Assembly: GCF_048771995.1 (NCBI RefSeq)
Contig: NC_133024.1
Coordinates: 5,282,001-5,346,000, forward strand
From: Taeniopygia guttata
Lineage: Eukaryota > Chordata > Aves > Passeriformes > Estrildidae
Length of the DNA: 64,000 nt
Direction: 5' to 3'
The position numbers and the translations under genes were made by a program. Below are positions 1 to 64,000 of the stretch, piece after piece. The notes under the pieces were generated by a model that had not been told where the DNA came from, did not search any database, and was given only the letters and a program-made list of their open reading frames with translations. Position 1 is the stretch's first letter; the number at the start of each line of letters is the position of its first letter.

Positions 1-436
1 GCTTTAACAGGATGTTGCTTATTTGCAGCCATGGAGTTGCTTTTCCAATGTGTGAGTTTAGAAGCCAACTGGTTAGAAAATGTGCATAGCACATCCTTTG
101 TAACCCCTCAAAGCCATGTGATCATTATCCTAAAAGCAGAAAACGGTGTTAAATTATTTCAGCTAAGCCTCCATACATTGCCAGTTCTAAGGCCTGGCTG
201 TAGGGGTGAAATGCCCTGCGGTCTCTCACTGCATGCTGCAGCTCACCTGGCAGGAACCTGGGTTCCTCTCACCTGCAAAGCATCCTTCCACATCTGGACA
301 TAACTTTGGCCAAGAGTCTCAGTGGATTGCAGTTCTGACTTCAAGGGAAGATGAATGTGAGTGGCAGTGAGCACAACACTGAGCCCATACACCTCTGTAG
401 TGAGCCATACACCCACCAAGGGCGTGTCATAGAACC
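1..436. other. Upstream flank, no gene seen
   Basis: This intergenic DNA lies more than 1.2 kb upstream of the APP promoter. The short open frames on both strands have no recognisable domain, start context or splice structure, so I call no gene here. Confidence 0.5.
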
Positions 437-810
437 AGATCACAGAATCAGTTAGACTGGGAAAGAACCCTAAGATCATCAAGTCCAACCAATAACCCAA
501 CACTACCAAGTCCATCACTGAACCATGTCCCTAAAGTGCCACAAAGTGCCATCCACCTTTTAAATACCTCCAGGGTTCATGAGTCAATCAGTTCCCTGAC
601 CCAGCCTAGATCTCCCCTGGTACAATTTGAGGCCATTTCCAATTATCCTATCACTTGTAATGGGGGGAAGAGAGTGACCCCTACTTCTCTGCAACCTTCC
701 ATTAGGCAGTTATAGAAAGTGAGAAAATCTCTTCTGAGACTCCTTGTTTTCTAGACTGAACACCCCAGGTTCCTTCAGCTACTCTTCATCCCAGGTTCTT
801 TCAGGGTCAT
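437..810 (-). mobile_element. CR1 LINE 3' fragment (reverse)
   Basis: The left end reads as the reverse complement of a CR1 tail: a 'cacagaatca' start, then the block equivalent to 'aagatcatcaagtccaacc', then the usual 3'UTR text down to about 810. The right edge is approximate because the copy is diverged. Only the 3' end is present, the usual 5'-truncated CR1 form. The copy is old, with many substitutions and small indels, and has no coding capacity. Confidence 0.75.
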
Positions 811-1379
811 GCTCCAGGTTTCTATCACCTGTCCCTCACACGGCCTGGCTACAGGTCCCTGTCACAGGGTGGATCTGTCATCTGCTGTCTTGGGAGCCTT
901 GGTGGGAGCAGAAATCTTGCCACAGAATTTGCGTATCAGTGGCAGAATGGATCAGGCTCTGTCACACTGAATTTTGGCTACAATAGCAGCTATTTCAACA
1001 TGAAGATCCTAATATTCACTTTCAAGTTCTTCTTACAGGTTTACTACACCAATTACAGAGGGTGAGATGGTGAGATTACACTGGCTTCCTGATTTCATAG
1101 AATTTGATGGAGTCCTACATTTTTAATCTGATTTTTTTCCTTGCTCATCTGCCATAAATCCCAGCTCTTCTGATATTCCTGCATATCTCCGTTATCAATG
1201 GTGTGTGTGGTGTGTCACCTGTGAAATAGCTGTGCTGACTCATCACCTCCACCTCGACTGGAACAGGAGATCCCACATTGGTGAGCAACCTTGCTGGGAA
1301 AGGCAGAGTGTGTTAAACAACCTTTACATCACGCAACATGCTTAGATTTGGGCGTCTTTTTGAGCATCTTGCAAAGATG
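811..1379. other. Distal 5' flank of APP
   Basis: Unique-looking AT-balanced sequence between the CR1 fragment and the CpG island. It holds a TG-rich run near 1198-1216 and an AP-1 consensus TGACTCA at 1236-1242. AP-1 sites are described upstream of mammalian APP, but a single 7-mer is weak evidence. No coding exon is supported. Confidence 0.35.
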
Positions 1380-1607
1380 GAGGTTGCGTTTCCGAACGCA
1401 GTGCCTCAGCGAGGGGAGCCGTGCATGGAGGCATCCCGGTCGCTTGCAGACGCGGGGGGCGGACTGGCAGTACGGTGCCATTCAGGAAGGGGATAGGTGG
1501 TACCGGAGGGACCGAGGAGGGAGCGGAGCCGCCTCGGAGAGCGCTGAGGGCAGGGCCGAGCCGCCCGGCCTGCCCCGGCCACAGCCCCGGCCGCACCGCC
1601 CGCCGCC

Positions 1608-1619
1608 GCCGCCAGGGGT
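1608..1619 (+). promoter_or_regulatory. CTCF-like site (equivalent of the APP APB-beta element)
   Basis: The 12-mer GCCGCCAGGGGT differs at one position from the core I recall for the human APB-beta element (GCCGCTAGGGGT), the CTCF site that activates the APP promoter. It lies about 95-108 bp before the inferred start of transcription; the human element sits about 82-93 bp upstream. Sequence, orientation and spacing therefore all agree. The human details are from memory. Confidence 0.65.
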
Positions 1620-1651
1620 CCCCGCAGGCCGGGCGGCCGCACCGCCCGCTC

Positions 1652-1660
1652 GGGGGCGGG
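1652..1660 (+). promoter_or_regulatory. GC box (Sp1-type)
   Basis: GGGGGCGGG lies between the CTCF-like site and the E-box, about 60 bp upstream of the inferred transcription start. Sp1-family sites at this distance are usual for TATA-less CpG-island promoters. GC boxes are common in such islands, so function is inferred from position. Confidence 0.5.
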
Positions 1661-1668
1661 CCGGGCCA

Positions 1669-1677
1669 TCAGCTGAC
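1669..1677 (+). promoter_or_regulatory. E-box of the APB-alpha/USF type
   Basis: TCAGCTGAC contains the palindromic E-box CAGCTG about 40 bp upstream of the inferred start. In human APP the same TCAGCTGAC lies at a similar distance and is described as the USF-binding APB-alpha element. Conservation extends into the flanks, which supports homology over chance. Confidence 0.65.
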
Positions 1678-1712
1678 CGGCCCCGCCGCGCCGCTCCCGG
1701 AGCCGCCGCACA

Positions 1713-1829
1713 TCAGTCGTCTCCCTCGGCAGCGGCACGGCCTGCGGGATTTATAGTCGGACCCCGTCGCGTCTCTCGCCGGACGGCATCCCTCCCTCCC
1801 CTCCTTCCTCCCCGCTCCCAGCCGCCGCG
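1713..1829 (+). promoter_or_regulatory. APP: APP transcription start region and 5'UTR
   Basis: The start is placed at the TCAGT of 1713-1717. It is followed by CTCGGCAGCGG (1725-1735), which matches the first bases of human APP mRNA. The resulting 5'UTR is about 115 nt, somewhat shorter than the human one (about 150 nt). It has no upstream ATG and ends in a pyrimidine-rich run (about 1788-1818) followed by GCCGCCGCG before the start codon. I see no CAGUG- or CAGAGC-type loop resembling the human iron-responsive element. The exact start nucleotide is inferred by homology. Confidence 0.6.
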
Positions 1830-61505
<59,676 letters not shown>

Positions 61506-62316
61506 TAAAAGACCTTGGCATAGAAGAGTCTTTGCACCTTACACATGAACTTGCATTGACAGTGGTTGAAAGCATCAGTGCTCTATTATTTTTATTTTTA
61601 GCTTTCTACAGTAAAGTTTATTGTTAAAAGATACACTTTTAAGGCACACTTTTTAGTGCCTTTATATTTTCTTCAGCAAAATTTATTGCCATATTTATAA
61701 CAAAAATGCATTCATGTTTTTTGACAAATAAATGACAAATGCTGTACTCCTAAAATGCTTCATGTGCAGTCTGGGGTACTGCAGCAGATATCAGCCAACA
61801 TAACCAGTGGAGTTCTTGAAATGCCTTAATTCCTAATAGGCATTAGCTATGTGCTGTTATTGCCATAAGAATATTTTTCTGCTGACAATTAGTTTCTAAA
61901 CATGATCTAAAAGAAAATGTGCTTTATTATCTAGCCTTTGACAGATTTGTTAGTTTGTTGCTGTTGAGAAGGAGCATGGAGATTTCCTTTGCAATGCAGT
62001 GATGGGTGAAAAGATACCATCCCTGTCCTTACCCTTCCCATCCCCTGTGCACATTTTTAATTTTGAACCAGATATGGATTATAACTGTGTTATAACACTC
62101 AGTGGTAACTGAGTGGTCTGGTGCTCTTAAAGCCTTTTCCTATCACTCTCCTCAGCATGTCAGACAGCAATGGGAAGAGCAGAGTACCGTCCTTGCAACT
62201 GGATGTCAACAAATTGCAAAGATGTCTTTCTTCACAAACTAAGATCAGTGTTCAAATTCTGTTTGTGCTGCCCAGGCTTTCATCACTTTATACTGTGCTA
62301 ATGCAGTGCTTCTACT

Positions 62317-62333
62317 TTTTTTTTTTTTTTTGT
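62317..62333 (+). repeat. Poly(T) run
   Basis: An uninterrupted T run without an adjoining recognisable retroposon. Confidence 0.7.
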
Positions 62334-62939
62334 ACCAATAATGCATAAAATCTAAAACTTGGGGCTGATTGCAAATTATTTCAAGGAATACCCAGAAAAT
62401 AAATGGGGAGCAAATTATGTGGATAATGCAGAAAGTTAATAGGTCTGAATTGTGTTATGTTTGGATTTGCTAATAATTTCAATGGAAACAATTCGAAGAA
62501 CAGTGTAGAGATGAAAGACAGAAACTGAATTGCTGTAATTTAATGCAATGAGGTGTCATTAAGACCCAGAATAATGAGAACGTATATAATGGTGGGCTAC
62601 TAAATCTTTCCTGACAAAGCATTAGTAAGAGTTGCAAGGTAGAGTCCTTTATGAGTAATGGAATAAGTTTAAAATAAATACTTCCCAATGGTAATTTCCA
62701 GTTTTCTGTCATAAACAGGACTGAATGGTCAGACTGCTTGATGCAATTTGCATATTCCATATTGATATCTTTGGACTTTCTTCTGATTTGTACTTCCAAC
62801 AACTGCCAGTGTCACTATTTTTGTAAAGCTGCTTTTGGGCTTTTGCAGTGTCATTTCTGTATATTTAATTTAGATTTTGATTAGGTGTTTAAATGTTCTC
62901 TCATTCTAAGAAATGAATGCAGACCATGTTCTAATGGAA

Positions 62940-63055
62940 ATTTTTTTTTTATTTTATAAATATATATTCACGCAAGATAGATATATCCCTCTATCTTACA
63001 TATCTATTAAATATATAGGTAACATTTATTATATATGTACACCTATATATAAAGT
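62940..63055 (+). repeat. AT-rich low-complexity stretch
   Basis: T run followed by TATA-type dinucleotide stretches. Low complexity only. Confidence 0.7.
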
Positions 63056-64000
63056 ACGTCTTATACATACAAGATCAAAGATGCCAAAATTATTTTGAAT
63101 AAAACAGCTCACAGTGTATAGAGTACTTGTTTAAGACAGGATATCTTGTAGGACAGATATCCGCTGTATTTCCGTCTTTTTTGTGTTTGTTACTAAACAT
63201 TTAATTTGCTATTGTAGTCCATTTTCTTTCTCATAAGTCAGTTTAATATCTGAAGAGATGAGTTAAAGAATAGCTTCATAAATTTTGTCTTCTCTAGGAA
63301 TGGGAGCAATAACTGCATTTCAGTCCATCTCTGAAATTCCAAGCAAATACTGATTTTTTTTTTTTATCCCCCCCACCCCAGAAGTGCTTGCAAAAGGAAA
63401 ATGAAAGATCCTTCTGTGGGGTGCTTGTCCTTCATCTGCAGATGAAGAGCCAAGTAATTGATAGTTCTTTTAGAATGACTCACTCATTTCTTGCTGCCTC
63501 TTAAGCCAAGTGCATTTAAGCTGTGTGTATTGCAGCTAGAAATATACTTGAACTTTAGTTATATACATGTGTATATATTTTAAAAAAATCTTACATGGCA
63601 GTACATGGTAATTCAAATATTTTGTGTGTGTAGATTTATTCATATCTGAACATATGTTTGTGAGGCTATCAATACATATATATCTTAGTCCTAAACTGAT
63701 TGTGAAGGAGAAAGAAAATGTAAGGTAGGAGAACACTTTGCTATTGCAAAATTGCCAATATTCTCTGCTATTAAAGCACATCTGTTTAAAGTGCTTACTC
63801 AGGTCTACATTTGTCACCTTAAATGGGTACCCAAGTCAAAGTGAAGGTGACATGTTTGAGGTGGAAGTGACAAGCTGAAAAGCAGATGATTATATTCTTG
63901 TTTCTCAAAGCTATGACAGAGCAGAATCCAACAAATGTGAGTGATCTATTTTGACATAACTTTATATCTCAAGCAATCAGATTTAAATTTTAAAAGATTT

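Noticed and set aside
1750..1757. TTTATAGT as a TATA box
   Set aside because: It lies downstream of the conserved start region, inside the 5'UTR, and APP promoters are TATA-less.

Overview
The window is vertebrate genomic DNA, almost certainly from a bird, and it carries one gene: the 5' part of APP (amyloid beta precursor protein) on the + strand. Five short exons are split by long AT-rich introns with GT-AG boundaries. Their lengths (57, 168, 130, 113 and 194 nt) match the known human APP exon series, and they splice into an uninterrupted 220-residue N-terminus. That part holds the signal peptide, the E1 region (growth-factor-like plus copper-binding domains) and the start of the acidic region. 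Exon 6 and everything after it, including the Kunitz, E2, amyloid-beta and cytoplasmic parts, lie beyond the right edge. The avian call rests on many CR1 LINE 3' ends with the bird-type terminal repeat, several retroviral solo LTRs, and bird-like residues in the E1 loop. The number of LTRs would suit a songbird, but that is a guess.

Layout. 1-1300: upstream flank with a reversed CR1 fragment. About 1380-2760: CpG island with the APP promoter (CTCF-like site, GC box, E-box, initiation region), exon 1 and the start of intron 1. 1887-34756: intron 1, holding a broken betaretrovirus-like provirus, CR1 copies (one chimeric and interrupted), several solo LTRs and an AT-rich island beside a perfect hairpin. 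34757-34924: exon 2. 34925-51847: intron 2, with a polypyrimidine tract of about 480 bp, paired LTRs and CR1 pieces. 51848-51977: exon 3. Intron 3 carries one LTR-like element and two same-family LTRs in tandem. 59711-59823: exon 4. 61260-61453: exon 5. The rest is the start of intron 5.

There is no operon, bacterial feature, RNA gene or second protein gene that I can support. Apart from short relics inside transposable elements, the open frames outside the five exons look like chance. Two of the longest are artefacts of the CpG island and of the pyrimidine tract. The most useful leads are regulatory. A sense LTR with a TATA box sits about 200 bp before exon 2. Two LTR families are placed in inverted orientation on either side of exon 2, a frame-neutral exon without stops. 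The promoter keeps its CTCF/USF layout, but the short 5'UTR shows no counterpart of the human iron-responsive stem-loop. No undescribed multi-gene system is visible.
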